A DNA stretch of 48,234 nucleotides from Staphylococcus pettenkoferi (lineage in GTDB: Bacteria > Bacillota > Bacilli > Staphylococcales > Staphylococcaceae): NCBI RefSeq assembly GCF_002902685.1, contig NZ_PPRN01000030.1:1-48234 (forward strand), written 5' to 3'. The position numbers and the translations under genes were made by a program. Positions 28,083 to 38,454 of this stretch are shown here, piece after piece. Under the pieces are notes generated by a model. That model did no database searches. It was not told the origin of the DNA and saw nothing but the letters and a program-made list of their open reading frames with translations. Position 1 is the stretch's first letter, and every line of letters begins with the position of its first letter.

Positions 28083-28220
28083 AACGAAACCTCCATATCC
28101 ACTATATTATCGCGTAGTTACATTGACTCACATCTCGGAGATTACTTCCGCATCTTTAGAATCTCCATCACTCATGTTCTATATCGTCTCTTTATCTTTC
28201 GTATACAACACGCTTTAACA

Positions 28221-28364
28221 TCACTTTGATTCTTTGTGAAGTGTATGTGCATTGCATCGAGGACAGAATTTCTTTAACTCCAAACGCGTTTGTCGATCGC
28301 TCGTCTTGTGCACATTGTAGTTTCTTGAACCACATACTTCACAACTGAGTGGAACTTTATTCAA
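28221..28364 (-). CDS. rpmG: 50S ribosomal protein L33
   Basis: The 47-residue zinc-ribbon L33 has its cysteine pairs as CEVCG and CPRC. It ends in [10 protein letters not shown], nearly identical to the staphylococcal L33 encoded before secE. The start is TTG at 28364 with AAGGTGA five bases upstream. An in-frame ATG six codons earlier would place that ribosome site within the gene. It opens the rpmG-secE-nusG transcript behind a very good promoter. Confidence 0.93.
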   Translation of the reverse strand: MNKVPLSCEVCGSRNYNVHKTSDRQTRLELKKFCPRCNAHTLHKESK

Positions 28365-28396
28365 TAATCTCACCTTGCTCATTATAATACCAGTAT

Positions 28397-28426
28397 ACTA
28401 TACCTAAGAAATATTGAAATTGTCAA
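28397..28426 (-). promoter_or_regulatory. Promoter of rpmG-secE-nusG
   Basis: On the minus strand a perfect TTGACA (28421-28426) is 18 bases from TATAGT (28397-28402), about 35 bases before the rpmG start. A second TATAAT further downstream lacks a good -35. Confidence 0.75.
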
Positions 28427-28554
28427 ACTTCATCCATCTTGTAGAGAAGGTTTGTGAAACTTTCTAAGCCCTATTATAACAGCTTAACATCACTACTTTT
28501 ACCAGCCTCAAACATCTCTCCTAAGCAGCAGAAGCTTTCCGCAAACGTACACTT

Positions 28555-29142
28555 TCAAACTTTATCTCTCATGGTTACAAGTGCCTCTCTCAACTTGACC
28601 TTAGCGCGATGAATCGCGTTGTAAATCGCTTTAGGGTCTTTATTGAGTAATGTCGCTATTTCTTTGATCTCAAAGCCTTGAATTATGAAATAAATTACAG
28701 CGCGTTCGATACGACTTAAGGTTTCGATATGTTGGGAAAGCACTACGCGCTCTGATTCGGCTGTAATTAATGTCACAACCGGATCTTGAGTCGCCACTTC
28801 TTGATATTCCGTGCGACGATCGTTAATTAAACTCTCTTGTCTAATTTCACATTTAAGGGCGTAGCGTAGATAATCGTTCTTTACCGACTTCACGACCTTC
28901 CTCACATAATGATCGAGAGGCTGCCGATCTTTAAATTCAAAGTGTGGAATCACTCTCAATAACTTGAGCATCGTTTCTTGGTACAAATCCTCTTTGTCCA
29001 CTTGAGGCATGCGATAGCACCGCAATTGCGCATGGACGATTTCATGAAGACGTGGGTAATAGAATTCAAATTGTTGTCGTTCTTTCAATGTTAATGGCGT
29101 GTCAATTGTGGAAGTCTTAAGGGGAATCTTTCTTGGGGTCAT
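28555..29142 (-). CDS. sigH: Alternative sigma factor SigH
   Basis: The 195-residue sigma-70-family protein occupies the sigH position of staphylococci, between rae1 and rpmG. Region 2 is around KEDLYQETMLKLLRVIPHF (about 50-70) and region 4 is near the C-terminus, with the helix-turn-helix FEIKEIATLLNKDPKAIYNA. In S. aureus this factor switches on competence genes and is itself normally silent. The gene appears intact here. AAAGGACAGAG precedes the ATG. It stands slightly apart from the translation genes on both sides. Confidence 0.9.
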   Translation of the reverse strand: MTPRKIPLKTSTIDTPLTLKERQQFEFYYPRLHEIVHAQLRCYRMPQVDKEDLYQETMLKLLRVIPHFEFKDRQPLDHYVRKVVKSVKNDYLRYALKCEIRQESLINDRRTEYQEVATQDPVVTLITAESERVVLSQHIETLSRIERAVIYFIIQGFEIKEIATLLNKDPKAIYNAIHRAKVKLREALVTMRDKV

Positions 29143-29211
29143 AGCCTCTGTCCTTTCGTTAAAGTAAAGCTATGATAGTCGATTCCCTTTTAAAAAATCA
29201 ATCCCACAAAA

Positions 29212-29739
29212 TCAGTCATTTCCATGGTGTCCACGTCTGATTTTCTCAAATTCTTCAAGAATTTCATTCGAGAGGTGAATTCGCGTACGTGGCTTCTCTT
29301 CACTATAGCCTTTGAGCGATTTAGACACCTCTATCTCGTTCTCTTTCAGATTGCGCCACATCTCTCTCGAGGATATACGATAGGCACCTGCGCCAAATAT
29401 CGCATGTTGCTCACTCATATCACTCGTCACTACTGTAATATGGCGCGTATGTTTATCGTACAAGTCATATACATAACGTTCAATGAAGCTATCAGCCGTC
29501 TCTTTCTCTTTAGTAAACACGGTCTTCACGCCATGATAGATGTGCTCGTTCTCAACACCTGCCTGCTCGTAAGCATCGAACACACAGACAATCTCATCCG
29601 CCACGACTGCATTGTAATTCGCGATGGCAATCAACAATTGTTCACGCGCTTCCTCAAGATTCTCTTTTGCTAAGCGACTCAACTCTTTCGAATAACCGAT
29701 CATGTTGTAGCCGTCGATGATGAGGTAGCGGTCTTTCAT
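29212..29739 (-). CDS. rae1: Rae1/YacP NYN-domain ribosome-associated endoribonuclease
   Basis: The 175-residue protein begins [13 protein letters not shown], the acidic NYN/PIN signature. It continues with [13 protein letters not shown] and [12 protein letters not shown], which supply further catalytic aspartates, and ends with [20 protein letters not shown]. The B. subtilis homologue cleaves mRNA in the ribosomal A site during translation. The ATG overlaps the rlmB stop codon by four bases (ATGA), so the two are translationally coupled. Confidence 0.9.
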   Translation of the reverse strand: MKDRYLIIDGYNMIGYSKELSRLAKENLEEAREQLLIAIANYNAVVADEIVCVFDAYEQAGVENEHIYHGVKTVFTKEKETADSFIERYVYDLYDKHTRHITVVTSDMSEQHAIFGAGAYRISSREMWRNLKENEIEVSKSLKGYSEEKPRTRIHLSNEILEEFEKIRRGHHGND

Positions 29740-30485
29740 GAGTCTGCTCCGATATCGTGACGTTTACGATAGACCTCGTACATCATTAAGCTTGCTGCTA
29801 CTGACGCATTCAAGCTGTTCACATGGCCTACCATCGGAATCTTGATATAGAAGTCGCACTTGTCTTTCACTAATCGGCTCATCCCTTGTCCTTCACTGCC
29901 AATCACTATCGCAAGCGACATGTTGGCGTCCATTTGTCGGTAATCGGTAGCATTATCCGCTTCAGTACCAACCACCCAATAGCCTTGATCTTTCAACACT
30001 TCATTCGTTTGGGCCAAGTTCGTCACGCGTATGACGGGTACGTGTTGTATCGCACCTGTAGAGGCTTTGGCTACAGTTTGCGTCAACGAGACAGAGCGTC
30101 GTTTCGGGATGATGATACCATCAACGCCACTTGCATCCGCTGTTCTCAATATAGACCCTAAGTTATGTGGATCCTCTAAGCCATCGAGTATCAGCACAGT
30201 GGACAAATCGTCCTGCGAGGCTTGTTGCGCTAAGAAATCATCAAGCGCTGTATACTCGTACGGTGCCATAATGGCAGCGACGCCTTGATGAGGTGCATCT
30301 GCAAGTTGGTCTAATTTAGATTTAGGCACTTGCTGTACTACTAATTTATGAGATTTTGCTTTTTTTAAAATGTCATTTAATTGTTGTTTCTTTGCACTAT
30401 CTTGTACCAATATTTTATTTATCGCATGGCCTGAAGTGATTGCTTCTTTAACGGCATGACGACCTACAATGACTATCTCTTCCAC
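29736..30485 (-). CDS. rlmB: 23S rRNA 2'-O-ribose methyltransferase RlmB (SpoU family)
   Basis: The 249-residue enzyme has a small N-terminal RNA-binding domain ([20 protein letters not shown]) and a SPOUT knot with motifs [30 protein letters not shown] and [17 protein letters not shown]. It methylates G2251 of 23S rRNA in E. coli. I use GTG at 30485, which has AAAGGAAG seven bases upstream and leaves a four-base gap to mrnC. An in-frame ATG at 30503 would overlap mrnC and place the ribosome site inside the gene. Confidence 0.92.
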   Translation of the reverse strand: MEEIVIVGRHAVKEAITSGHAINKILVQDSAKKQQLNDILKKAKSHKLVVQQVPKSKLDQLADAPHQGVAAIMAPYEYTALDDFLAQQASQDDLSTVLILDGLEDPHNLGSILRTADASGVDGIIIPKRRSVSLTQTVAKASTGAIQHVPVIRVTNLAQTNEVLKDQGYWVVGTEADNATDYRQMDANMSLAIVIGSEGQGMSRLVKDKCDFYIKIPMVGHVNSLNASVAASLMMYEVYRKRHDIGADS

Positions 30486-30489
30486 CTCG

Positions 30490-30879
30490 TCACTTCCTTT
30501 CATTAACGATGTCTATAATGTGGTCAAGCAATGATGAGAGTCGTGTTTCTTCTTGCTCTAAATAGAGGTAGCCGAGCACTGCTTCCAACCCGGAACTCTT
30601 ACGGTAGGTTTGAATATCTGTATTCTTAGCTTTCGTATGACTTTTAGCATTACGGCCTCTACGCATAATATCTTGCTCTTCTTCAGTAAGATAATCTTCT
30701 TCCATTAAATAATCTAACGTTTGCGCTTGGCTCTTAGCTGAAACATAGCGCTTCGCTACTTGGTGTAAACGATGTGGCTTACTTTGTAATTTCAGTACGA
30801 TATAAGTACGCACATGCTGATCGAGTACAGCATCACCGAGATACGCAAGTGTCAGTGGATTGAGTAACTTAGCCTTCAT
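30490..30879 (-). CDS. mrnC: Mini-ribonuclease III
   Basis: The 129-residue protein is an RNase III catalytic domain without the double-stranded RNA-binding domain. The signature region is [20 protein letters not shown], with the conserved acid in LGDAVLD, and the later [17 protein letters not shown] gives the second acidic site. In B. subtilis it matures 23S rRNA. Its ATG overlaps the cysS stop codon in TAATG, so translation is coupled. The order cysS-mrnC-rlmB-rae1 is the usual Firmicutes one. Confidence 0.95.
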   Translation of the reverse strand: MKAKLLNPLTLAYLGDAVLDQHVRTYIVLKLQSKPHRLHQVAKRYVSAKSQAQTLDYLMEEDYLTEEEQDIMRRGRNAKSHTKAKNTDIQTYRKSSGLEAVLGYLYLEQEETRLSSLLDHIIDIVNERK

Positions 30880-32282
30880 TATTTACCTCGTTTATAGCGT
30901 ACGCCTTGAGGTGTGTCTTCAAGAATAATATTCTGTGCTTTCAATTCATCGCGAATCTCGTCTGCGCGCGCAAAGTTTTTCGCTTTACGTGCTTCTTCAC
31001 GTTCTTCGATCAACGCTTCGATATCTGCATCGAGCAATGCTTCTGACTCTTTACCTTTTAACGGTACACCTAACACATCACTAAATATTTCGTTAACCTC
31101 CATGAGACGTGCAATCACACGTGTAGACGTCGTTTGTTCAAGTAGGTATTTATTCGCTAATTTCGCCAAGTCATACCAAGCTGTAATCGCGTTGGCAGTG
31201 TTAAAGTCGTCATCCATGACCGTTTCGAAATTGTTTAAAATGGCATCGATTTCAGTTAAGTAATGTTCTTGATCTTCCACGTTCGTCGTCAATTCTGCAC
31301 GTTCTTCAAGTGCTTGGTAACTGTTACGAATACGCTCTAAACCTTTACGCGCCGCATCTACAAGCTCTAAATCATAGTTAATAGGGCTACGGTAATGCAC
31401 GCTAATCATGAAGAAACGGAGCACATCTGGATCAATCTCTTTAATGATATCGTGTACGAGTACGAAGTTGCCTAAAGACTTACTCATCTTCTCGTTGTTG
31501 ATATTAATGAAACCATTATGCATCCAATAATTAGCGAATGGCGCATGGTTATGTGCTTCAGATTGAGCGATTTCGTTCTCATGGTGAGGGAATTGTAAAT
31601 CTGTTCCACCTGCGTGAATGTCGATCGTTGCGCCTAGCTCATGATACGCCATTACAGAACATTCAATGTGCCAGCCTGGGCGTCCTTTGCCGAATGGACT
31701 ATCCCAACTGATTTCACCTGGTTTCGCTTCTTTCCATAAAGTAAAGTCTAAAGCGTCTTCTTTCGCTTCACCTGACTCGATACGCGCACCGATCTTCAAG
31801 TCATCGATAGATTGATGGCTTAACTTACCATAATCTTTAAATTGACGTGTTCTAAAGTACACATCTCCATTACTTTCGTAAGCATAGCCTTCATCGACGA
31901 GTTGTTGGATAAATTCAATGATATCGTCCATGTGATTCATGACACGTGGGTTAGAAGTTGCTTTTTTAACATTTAAAGCACCGATATCTTCGTAAAACGC
32001 ATCGATGAAACGATCTGCAATTACCGGAACAGGTTCGTTGAGTTCGTGTGAACGTTTAATCAATTTATCGTCTACGTCTGTAAAGTTTGAAACGTACTCC
32101 ACTTCATAGCCACGATATTCAAAATAACGACGAACCACATCATAGTTAATTGCCGGACGTGCATTGCCGATATGAATGTAATTGTAAACGGTCGGACCAC
32201 ATACGTACATCTTCACTTTCCCTGGTTCAATCGGTTTAAATGTCTCTTTCTGGCGTGTCAGCGTATTATATAATGTAATCAT
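30879..32282 (-). CDS. cysS: Cysteinyl-tRNA synthetase
   Basis: The 467-residue class I synthetase charges tRNA-Cys. The HIGH-type motif is [10 protein letters not shown] near residue 30, just after the zinc ligand in VCGPTVYN. Other zinc ligands lie in WHIECSVM and HHENE, and the KMSKSLGNF loop is near 268. The ATG at 32282 has GGAGAG seven bases upstream and gives the usual length; an earlier ATG five codons upstream overlaps that site. The gene starts inside the last 17 bases of cysE, so both depend on the upstream T-box. Confidence 0.97.
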   Translation of the reverse strand: MITLYNTLTRQKETFKPIEPGKVKMYVCGPTVYNYIHIGNARPAINYDVVRRYFEYRGYEVEYVSNFTDVDDKLIKRSHELNEPVPVIADRFIDAFYEDIGALNVKKATSNPRVMNHMDDIIEFIQQLVDEGYAYESNGDVYFRTRQFKDYGKLSHQSIDDLKIGARIESGEAKEDALDFTLWKEAKPGEISWDSPFGKGRPGWHIECSVMAYHELGATIDIHAGGTDLQFPHHENEIAQSEAHNHAPFANYWMHNGFININNEKMSKSLGNFVLVHDIIKEIDPDVLRFFMISVHYRSPINYDLELVDAARKGLERIRNSYQALEERAELTTNVEDQEHYLTEIDAILNNFETVMDDDFNTANAITAWYDLAKLANKYLLEQTTSTRVIARLMEVNEIFSDVLGVPLKGKESEALLDADIEALIEEREEARKAKNFARADEIRDELKAQNIILEDTPQGVRYKRGK

Positions 32283-32916
32283 CTTGTATCTCTCCATTTT
32301 TAGTTTTCTCGAGTTGCTTTTCTAACTGCTTAAGTTGTTCGTAGATAGGGTCAGGCAAGTTGCGATGATCAAATGTCTTACCGATACGACGGCCATCTTG
32401 TTTCACTACATGACCCGGAATACCTACCACTGTAGAGTAACTTGGTACAGGGCGAAGTACGACAGAATTCGCACCAATATTCACATTAGAATCGACTTTA
32501 ATATTACCTAATACTTTAGCCCCTGCAGCAATAAGTACGTTGTCACCGATATCAGGGTGACGTTTCCCCTTCTCTTTACCAGTACCACCGAGCGTAACAC
32601 CTTGATAAATAGTCACGTTGTCACCGATACGGCAAGTTTCACCGATAATCACACCCATACCATGGTCAATAAACAAGCGTCGACCTATTTGAGCGCCTGG
32701 ATGGATTTCAATTCCTGTAAAGAAGCGTGAAATCTGTGAAATTAAGCGCGCTGTGACATACTTCTCTTTTTTGTAAAACCAATGCGCAACCAGATGACTC
32801 CACACTGCATGAAGTCCTGGATAAGACATCACTACTTCAAAAGTTGTTCGTGCAGCCGGGTCTTGTTCGAAAACCATTTTCACGTCGTCTCTCATTCTCT
32901 TTATAACTTTAAACAC
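32266..32916 (-). CDS. cysE: Serine O-acetyltransferase
   Basis: The 216-residue enzyme makes O-acetylserine, the precursor of cysteine. The C-terminal left-handed beta-helix shows hexapeptide repeats with [17 protein letters not shown] residues ([18 protein letters not shown]), [14 protein letters not shown] and the closing VVGIPGHVV. The start is GTG at 32916 with GGGGAGG eight bases upstream; the open frame reaches back through the T-box terminator but has no better start. It heads the cysE-cysS-mrnC-rlmB-rae1 run and is controlled by a cysteine T-box. Confidence 0.95.
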   Translation of the reverse strand: MFKVIKRMRDDVKMVFEQDPAARTTFEVVMSYPGLHAVWSHLVAHWFYKKEKYVTARLISQISRFFTGIEIHPGAQIGRRLFIDHGMGVIIGETCRIGDNVTIYQGVTLGGTGKEKGKRHPDIGDNVLIAAGAKVLGNIKVDSNVNIGANSVVLRPVPSYSTVVGIPGHVVKQDGRRIGKTFDHRNLPDPIYEQLKQLEKQLEKTKNGEIQDDYII

Positions 32917-32936
32917 GTCAAATTCCTCCCCTTGTA

Positions 32937-33235
32937 AGAAAAGCACCCCTAACAAATGTGTTAGAGGTGCTATGCACGGTTCCACTCTTTTTAAATGTGA
33001 GCTATGACGAGTCTGGATATAACTAAAAGACATTTCAAGCGTGACTTTCGGCTATCTCAAATGCCAAGTTCTATTAATGTTCCAGGCTCACTCACAATTT
33101 CTCTCTTCAATGGTATTTAGTTTCATTCACAGAGGTGCATTCCGTCAAGTTCGAGTGATATGCTCACAGCAACCGCATACTCTCTGGACACTCGTATCAT
33201 ACTGCTTAACTTGCGTACTTAGCCTCTGCACGTAA
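32937..33235 (-). promoter_or_regulatory. Cysteine T-box riboswitch upstream of cysE
   Basis: On the minus strand, stem I begins near 33225: CAGAGG pairs with CCTCTG and AAGTT with AACTT. The specifier loop reads GAATGCACC, so the specifier codon is TGC (33137-33139), cysteine. The T-box sequence AGAGTGGAACCGTGC is at 32974-32988, and its TGGA matches the U discriminator and CCA of tRNA-Cys. The terminator GCACCTCTAAC...GTTAGGGGTGC plus TTTT follows. Uncharged tRNA-Cys would permit read-through into cysE. Confidence 0.93.
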
Positions 33236-33307
33236 AACGCTCAATGATGCTGAAATCTTGCTTAAATCATCTAGCAAATTCGATGAGCATACTTACATCG
33301 TCTTATC

Positions 33308-33336
33308 TCTATAAACATTTGCTAGCTTTAGTACAA
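33308..33336 (-). promoter_or_regulatory. Promoter of the cysE T-box transcript
   Basis: On the minus strand TTGTAC (33331-33336) and TATAGA (33308-33313) are 17 bases apart, about 75 bases before T-box stem I. Confidence 0.6.
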
Positions 33337-33357
33337 TCATAGGTAATTTAGTACTTA

Positions 33358-33396
33358 ATTTCAAGAAGAATAATCGGTCTTCTTGAAGCTTTTTTA
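33358..33396. terminator. Hairpin between gltX and the cysE promoter
   Basis: TTCAAGAAGA and TCTTCTTGAA form a perfect ten-pair stem. The T-run (GCTTTTTTAG) is on the plus-strand side; on the minus strand, the gltX direction, it is followed only by ATTAAGT. It may end gltX inefficiently, or block a plus-strand antisense transcript. Confidence 0.6.
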
Positions 33397-33436
33397 GTCA
33401 TCTATGCGAGTTACCTCACTCTTGTAGCATAAAGTC

Positions 33437-34891
33437 TTATAAATAAGCTTTTAAGCGATTCAATACTTTATCTTTACCTAGTACTTCCATCGTATTTGGT
33501 AATTCTGGTCCATGCATTTGACCAGTTACCGCAACACGAATTGGCATAAAGAGTTGTTTACCTTTGATGCCTGTTTCTTTATGAACAGCTTTGATTGATT
33601 TCTTAATGTCAGCTGCTTCAAACGGTTCAAGTTCTTCTAATTTACCATATAAATGACTCATCAATTCAGGAACTTGTTCACCATTGATTACTTCTTGTTC
33701 TTCTTCCCCTAACTCTTGCTCGTCACGGAAGAACATTTCAGAAAGTGGCACAATTTCGCCTGCGTAACTCATTTCTTTTTGGTAAAGCGCTACGAGTTTG
33801 CGACCCCAATCAAGATCTTCTTCTGAAGGTTGTTCTGGTAGTAGGTTCGCTTTGATAAGGTGTGGCAATGCCAATTCAAAGACTGTTTCAGTGTCTTTCT
33901 GTTTCATATATTGGTTGTTCACCCATGCTAATTTCTGTTTGTCGAAAAATGCAGGTGATTTAGATAAGCGTTTTTCATCAAAGATTTTAATAAATTCATC
34001 TTTAGAGAAAATTTCTTCTTCACCTTCAGGAGACCAACCTAATAATGTGATGAAGTTGAATAATGCTTCAGGTAAGTAACCTAAATCACGATATTGCTCG
34101 ATAAATTGCAAGATTTGACCGTCACGTTTACTTAACTTCTTACGTTCTTCATTAACGATAAGTGACATGTGACCGAAGCGCGGTGGTTCCCAACCGAAAG
34201 TATCATAAATCATCAATTGTTTAGGTGTGTTAGAAATGTGGTCGTCACCGCGAATGACATCTGAAATTTCCATGTAGTGATCATCAATAGCTACCGCAAA
34301 GTTGTACGTTGGTACGCCATCTTTCTTCACGATAACCCAGTCACCGATATTATTAGAATCAAATTCGATGTCGCCTTTAACCATATCTGTAAATTTGAAA
34401 GTACGGTCTTTTGGCACACGGAAACGGATAGAAGGTTGACGTCCTTCCGCTTCAAACTGTTGTCTTTGCTCTTCAGTTAAATGTGCATGCTGACCACCGT
34501 AACGAGGCATTTCGCCACGTGCGATTTGCGCTTGACGCTCTTCTTCTAACTCTTCTTCAGTCATGTAACATTTGTACGCTTTATCTTCATCTAACAATTG
34601 TTGGATGAGTGGATTGTAGATTTCGGCACGTTCAGATTGACGATAAGGGCCATGGCCTTTGTCTTTATCTACAGATTCGTCCCAATCGATACCTAACCAT
34701 TTTAAATTGTCGAATTGAGATGATTCACCATCTTCTAAATTACGTTTGCTGTCCGTATCCTCAATACGAATCACGAAATCACCATCATAGTGGCGGGCAA
34801 ACAAATAGTTGAATAATGCAGTTCTCGCATTACCGATATGCAAGTAACCTGTTGGACTTGGTGCGTATCTTACTCTTACGCGATTACTCAT
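33437..34891 (-). CDS. gltX: Glutamyl-tRNA synthetase
   Basis: The 484-residue class I synthetase charges tRNA-Glu and, in this group, probably also tRNA-Gln for later amidation. It has [17 protein letters not shown] (the HIGH motif) at about 9-25 and KLSKRDGQ, the KMSKS equivalent, near 253. The ATG at 34891 is the fourth codon of the open frame and is eight bases after GGAG, matching the family length of 484. A possible promoter (TTGAAA and TTTAAT, 17 bases apart, 34982-35010) lies upstream, beyond which is a hairpin-rich gene-free stretch. Confidence 0.97.
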   Translation of the reverse strand: MSNRVRVRYAPSPTGYLHIGNARTALFNYLFARHYDGDFVIRIEDTDSKRNLEDGESSQFDNLKWLGIDWDESVDKDKGHGPYRQSERAEIYNPLIQQLLDEDKAYKCYMTEEELEEERQAQIARGEMPRYGGQHAHLTEEQRQQFEAEGRQPSIRFRVPKDRTFKFTDMVKGDIEFDSNNIGDWVIVKKDGVPTYNFAVAIDDHYMEISDVIRGDDHISNTPKQLMIYDTFGWEPPRFGHMSLIVNEERKKLSKRDGQILQFIEQYRDLGYLPEALFNFITLLGWSPEGEEEIFSKDEFIKIFDEKRLSKSPAFFDKQKLAWVNNQYMKQKDTETVFELALPHLIKANLLPEQPSEEDLDWGRKLVALYQKEMSYAGEIVPLSEMFFRDEQELGEEEQEVINGEQVPELMSHLYGKLEELEPFEAADIKKSIKAVHKETGIKGKQLFMPIRVAVTGQMHGPELPNTMEVLGKDKVLNRLKAYL

Positions 34892-34981
34892 TCCATTCAC
34901 TCCTGTAAAAGATATTTAATAACATTCAATTGAATCCGGGATATACATAGAAAATAGCGTATTGTATCATAGAATATCATT

Positions 34982-35010
34982 ATTAAAATAAATAATTAGT
35001 GAATTTTCAA
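34982..35010 (-). promoter_or_regulatory. Candidate gltX promoter
   Basis: On the minus strand TTGAAA (35005-35010) and TTTAAT (34982-34987) are 17 bases apart. The -10 is only a moderate match. Confidence 0.4.
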
Positions 35011-35013
35011 TGT

Positions 35014-35222
35014 GGGCTCGAGACGCTTGATGGAACTAGACCACAACGAAAATCCATTCCTAGAGCTCGTAGAGCGAGAGGAATTAGTTGAGTGTGGTCC
35101 TACGCAGTTGCTGTCTGAATTCGAGATGGCTATCGCTTTCTCGAACTCTAGTCAGCTTTACGGGGGAAGTACTACGAAATCATAAATTTCTGTACTTCTC
35201 CCAAGCAAGCGAGAGGCATAGC
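35014..35222. repeat. Hairpin-rich element upstream of gltX
   Basis: Three inverted repeats follow one another within about 200 bases. An outer pair GACCAC/GTGGTC encloses ATTCCT...AGCTC/GAGC...AGGAAT (35036-35099). TTCGAGA/TCTCGAA lies at about 35119-35146. Finally GGGGGAAGTAC pairs with GTACTTCTCCC around an ATTTC-rich stem (35162-35201). No reading frame spans it. It resembles the dispersed structured intergenic elements of staphylococci, but I cannot place it in a named family. Confidence 0.5.
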
Positions 35223-35556
35223 ATTGAAAAAATAAATTCATCCCAGATTTAAATGCTTTCTAACTAAGATTCACAATTTCTATTTCCATATTTCATTGTC
35301 GTTGATTATTGATTTGAGAAAGCATACGTCTAATTTGTGGACAAAGTAGACATTCGATAATTATTGTAGCACTTAATATGCTGTAATGATAACCCCTAGG
35401 CTCAGATATTTCTTTTCAAATATTTTAGTCCACGTGTCGATGCCTACGACTTGCTCCGCCCTCACTCCAACACGCGTCCATCAACTCGTGATATACGCAA
35501 ATAGTTAAGGTTTCATGTGAAACAAAGTCCATACGAAACCTCTTCAACACTATTAT
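35223..35556. other. Gene-free stretch between the gltX-upstream element and the PIN/TRAM gene
   Basis: I see no gene. Near 35510-35545 the minus strand has AGGTTTC...GAAACCT, with a nested GTTTCACATGAAAC, shortly after the PIN/TRAM stop codon. This may be a weak terminator without a clear T-run. Confidence 0.35.
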
Positions 35557-36615
35557 TTAGTTAATCATTTTCGCAAAGATAATCCGACCAGATGATGTCT
35601 GCAATAGACTAATGACTTCTAAATCCACATGTGAGCCCACATATTTCTTCGCGTGATCCACGACCACCATCGTGCCGTCTTCAAGGTAACCTACTGCTTG
35701 GCCCGCTTCTTTCCCCATTTTAGTCAATAGAAGGTTGAAACGGTCACCTTGATGCACAGTCGGCTTGATGGCCTCAGATAAGTCATTAACGTTTAAGACC
35801 TGCACATCGTGGACATGACACACTTTGTTAAGGTTAAAATCAGTCGTGATCACCTGTGCATGATAATGCTTCGCTAATTTAATGAGCATCGTATCAATTT
35901 CACTATGTGAACGAGTCGGATGGATGATTTGAGTTGGATAATCCGTATCATATAGCGCATTAAGTATATCCAGACCCCGCTTGCCTTTCTCGCGCTTCAC
36001 ACTATCATTCGCATCTGCAATGATTTGTAACTCGTTCACTACACCTTGAGGAACGAGAATTTCACCGTCGATAAAACCACATTTAATAATATCTAAGATA
36101 CGGCCATCAATAATCGCACTCGTATCGATAATCTTTGGCACCGCGTGACGTGCATTCATTGATACGGAACGTGCCATACTTTCTGGAAGAAAGACGAGCA
36201 TTTCGTCCCTTTTACGCAAACCAAACTGAAAGCCTAAATAGCTGAGCAAGATGGTGATGATGACGGGAACGAAGTGATTGAGCACGGAGTTACCTATAAT
36301 TTCAAAGATGAAAGAGACCATTACCGAGATGAGCAAGCCGATGATTAAACCTAAAGCTGCAAAGATAATCTCAATCGCGTTATGACGCATAATCATATGT
36401 TCACAACGCTTCAACGCACGTGATAATGCTCGGATAAACCAACCAAAGATGACAAAGAATAATAGGATGCCGAGCAAACCATCAATATACTTGTTGAGTA
36501 GTATGCTGATGTGATCTAGGCCTAAGTCAGCGATGATCGTCGGCAACAAATAGACGCCGACACTTGCGCCTAACACGATATAGCATAAGATGACGACAAA
36601 TCGGATAGCATTCAA
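35557..36615 (-). CDS. YacL-like membrane PIN/TRAM-domain protein
   Basis: The 352-residue protein has four N-terminal membrane helices (roughly residues 5-25, 42-65, 85-110 and 118-135). A PIN nuclease domain follows, starting at IIDTSAIIDGRILDI, with a later acid in TTDFNLNKVCHV. A C-terminal TRAM RNA-binding domain (MGKEAGQAVGYLEDGTMVVV) closes it. This is the YacL architecture conserved near radA in Firmicutes; a tRNA- or RNA-cleaving role is suggested by the domains but not established. AAGGGAGAAG precedes the ATG. Confidence 0.9.
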   Translation of the reverse strand: MNAIRFVVILCYIVLGASVGVYLLPTIIADLGLDHISILLNKYIDGLLGILLFFVIFGWFIRALSRALKRCEHMIMRHNAIEIIFAALGLIIGLLISVMVSFIFEIIGNSVLNHFVPVIITILLSYLGFQFGLRKRDEMLVFLPESMARSVSMNARHAVPKIIDTSAIIDGRILDIIKCGFIDGEILVPQGVVNELQIIADANDSVKREKGKRGLDILNALYDTDYPTQIIHPTRSHSEIDTMLIKLAKHYHAQVITTDFNLNKVCHVHDVQVLNVNDLSEAIKPTVHQGDRFNLLLTKMGKEAGQAVGYLEDGTMVVVDHAKKYVGSHVDLEVISLLQTSSGRIIFAKMIN

Positions 36616-36744
36616 CGTAACTTCTCCCTTCTAAACTCATAGGTAACCATGTCTACCTCAATCATTTCAGTAATCGAATCTCTTTAAATATATAACAACT
36701 CATGGCCGCATCACAACTCTATTATGATACTTGGATCTACGCGT

Positions 36745-38115
36745 CTAACCTCTGCCTAAAGCAAAGCTCAAGGCTTCATGCACGTTCTTCACACCGATAA
36801 CTTGAATCGATTCAGGGAAGGTCCATCCTCCGATATTAGACTCGGGTATAATGATACGTTTGAAACCAAGTTTAGCCGCTTCCTCCACACGTTGCTCGAT
36901 ACGTGATACACGTCTAACTTCTCCGGTTAAACCGACCTCTCCAACGAAACAGTCTAACCCGTCTACAGCTTGGTCTTTAAAGCTTGAAGCTGTGGAAATA
37001 ATCACACCTAAATCGACGGCTGGTTCTGTCAATCTAACCCCGCCTGCGACTTTAATATAAGCATCTTGTTGTTGCAGAAGATAGTTCTCTTTCTTCTCAA
37101 GCACAGCCATGAGCAAGCTCAAGCGATTGTGATCGATGCCCGTAGCCATACGTCTTGGGTTGTTAAAAGTCGTTGGCGTCACGAGTGCTTGTACTTCGAT
37201 CAACAACGGTCTCGTACCTTCCATAGTGGAGACAATAGTTGAACCTGGCACGTTGGTTGAGCGTTCTTCGAGAAACATTTCTGAAGGGTTCTTGACCCCT
37301 TTCAGACCACTTTGTTTCATCTCGAAGATACCCATTTCGTTCGTTGAGCCGAAACGGTTCTTCACTGCACGTAAGATACGGTAAGCATGGTGTTCGTCAC
37401 CTTCAAAGTAAAGTACTGTATCCACCATATGCTCAAGTAAACGTGGTCCTGCGATTTGACCTTCTTTCGTCACGTGACCGACGATGAATGTAGCAATGTT
37501 GTTCTGTTTCGCGATATTCATTAAGCTCTGGGTACTTTCGCGAACTTGAGAAACGGAACCTGGCGCTGAACTGATATCTGGATGAAAGACAGTTTGAATA
37601 GAGTCAACGACGAGTAAATCAGGCTTCAATTTAACCACAGTATCGTGAATAATTTCTAAATCTGTTTCAGCAAAGACGTTCAAGTTGCTGGAATCTTCAT
37701 CGAGACGATCTGCACGAATCTTCGTTTGGTTGAGTGATTCCTCACCTGTGATATAAAGTACGCTGTAAGACTGCGATAACGCAGCACAAATTTGAAGTAA
37801 GAGCGTCGATTTACCTATACCTGGATCCCCGCCAATAAGCACGAGTGACCCCGTTACGATTCCACCACCAAGTACGCGATTGAACTCTTCTGATTTACTT
37901 TTAATTCTAGGCGTCGTTTCATGATGCACCTCGTTTAATTTCTGCACTTTAGAATGAGATTCACGACGTCGCACGCCATGTTTCGGACTTGACTCTTTGC
38001 GTTCAACGACTTCTTCCATTTGGTTCCAAGCACCACAACTTGGGCATTTACCCATCCATTTAGCTGATTGGTAACCACATGCCATACATTCAAAGACTAC
38101 TTTCTTCTTCGCCAC
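36745..38115 (-). CDS. radA: DNA repair ATPase/helicase RadA (Sms)
   Basis: The 456-residue protein processes branched recombination intermediates. It has an N-terminal zinc finger [19 protein letters not shown], a RecA-like ATPase with Walker [15 protein letters not shown] and the RadA-specific KNRFGS motif. A C-terminal Lon-protease-like domain lacks proteolysis in this family. The start is GTG at 38115, five bases after GGAGGTG; the open frame continues nine codons further without a better signal. It follows clpC, from which it is separated by a terminator. Confidence 0.96.
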   Translation of the reverse strand: MAKKKVVFECMACGYQSAKWMGKCPSCGAWNQMEEVVERKESSPKHGVRRRESHSKVQKLNEVHHETTPRIKSKSEEFNRVLGGGIVTGSLVLIGGDPGIGKSTLLLQICAALSQSYSVLYITGEESLNQTKIRADRLDEDSSNLNVFAETDLEIIHDTVVKLKPDLLVVDSIQTVFHPDISSAPGSVSQVRESTQSLMNIAKQNNIATFIVGHVTKEGQIAGPRLLEHMVDTVLYFEGDEHHAYRILRAVKNRFGSTNEMGIFEMKQSGLKGVKNPSEMFLEERSTNVPGSTIVSTMEGTRPLLIEVQALVTPTTFNNPRRMATGIDHNRLSLLMAVLEKKENYLLQQQDAYIKVAGGVRLTEPAVDLGVIISTASSFKDQAVDGLDCFVGEVGLTGEVRRVSRIEQRVEEAAKLGFKRIIIPESNIGGWTFPESIQVIGVKNVHEALSFALGRG

Positions 38116-38334
38116 GGTCACACCTCCATCAAATAGTAACAAATCTATTCTAACCCCATCACCTCACAAAGACAAATAGAGCGCGATGGCGTGAGTAAAG
38201 TTCATTGAGATGAGGATGTCGTAGTCTCACCCCTATATAGATGCCTAGCATGATTATGATCAACAGCCCATAAGCCATCGAGTGTACAGGCAGCTACTGC
38301 GGAGCGATATTCTGAGAAATACTTTTCCGCTATT
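38116..38334. other. Gene-free stretch between clpC and radA
   Basis: It should contain a radA promoter on the minus strand, since a terminator isolates radA from clpC. I could not pick a convincing -35/-10 pair, and nothing else is visible. Confidence 0.35.
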
Positions 38335-38376
38335 GAAAAACGGCAACTTCTACTTGGCTCGTAGAAATTGCCGTCA
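38333..38376 (-). terminator. Terminator of the ctsR-clpC operon
   Basis: On the minus strand ACGGCAATTTCTAC pairs with GTAGAAGTTGCCGT around a seven-base loop and is followed by TTTTC. It lies about 80 bases after the clpC stop codon. Confidence 0.85.
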
Positions 38377-38454
38377 CTGACTTAAACAGGATGTTTATCT
38401 CATAATTCTAGTTATGTCATGGTCTTCCTTTACTTCGCAGGAAAAACCTCGTTT

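Noticed and set aside
27847..28218. A 123-codon plus-strand frame.
   Set aside because: It is antisense to secE and the rpmG-secE spacer. The 59-codon secE on the other strand is the real gene.
33041..33235. A 64-codon plus-strand frame opposite the cysE leader.
   Set aside because: It lies on the complement of the T-box and has no ribosome site.
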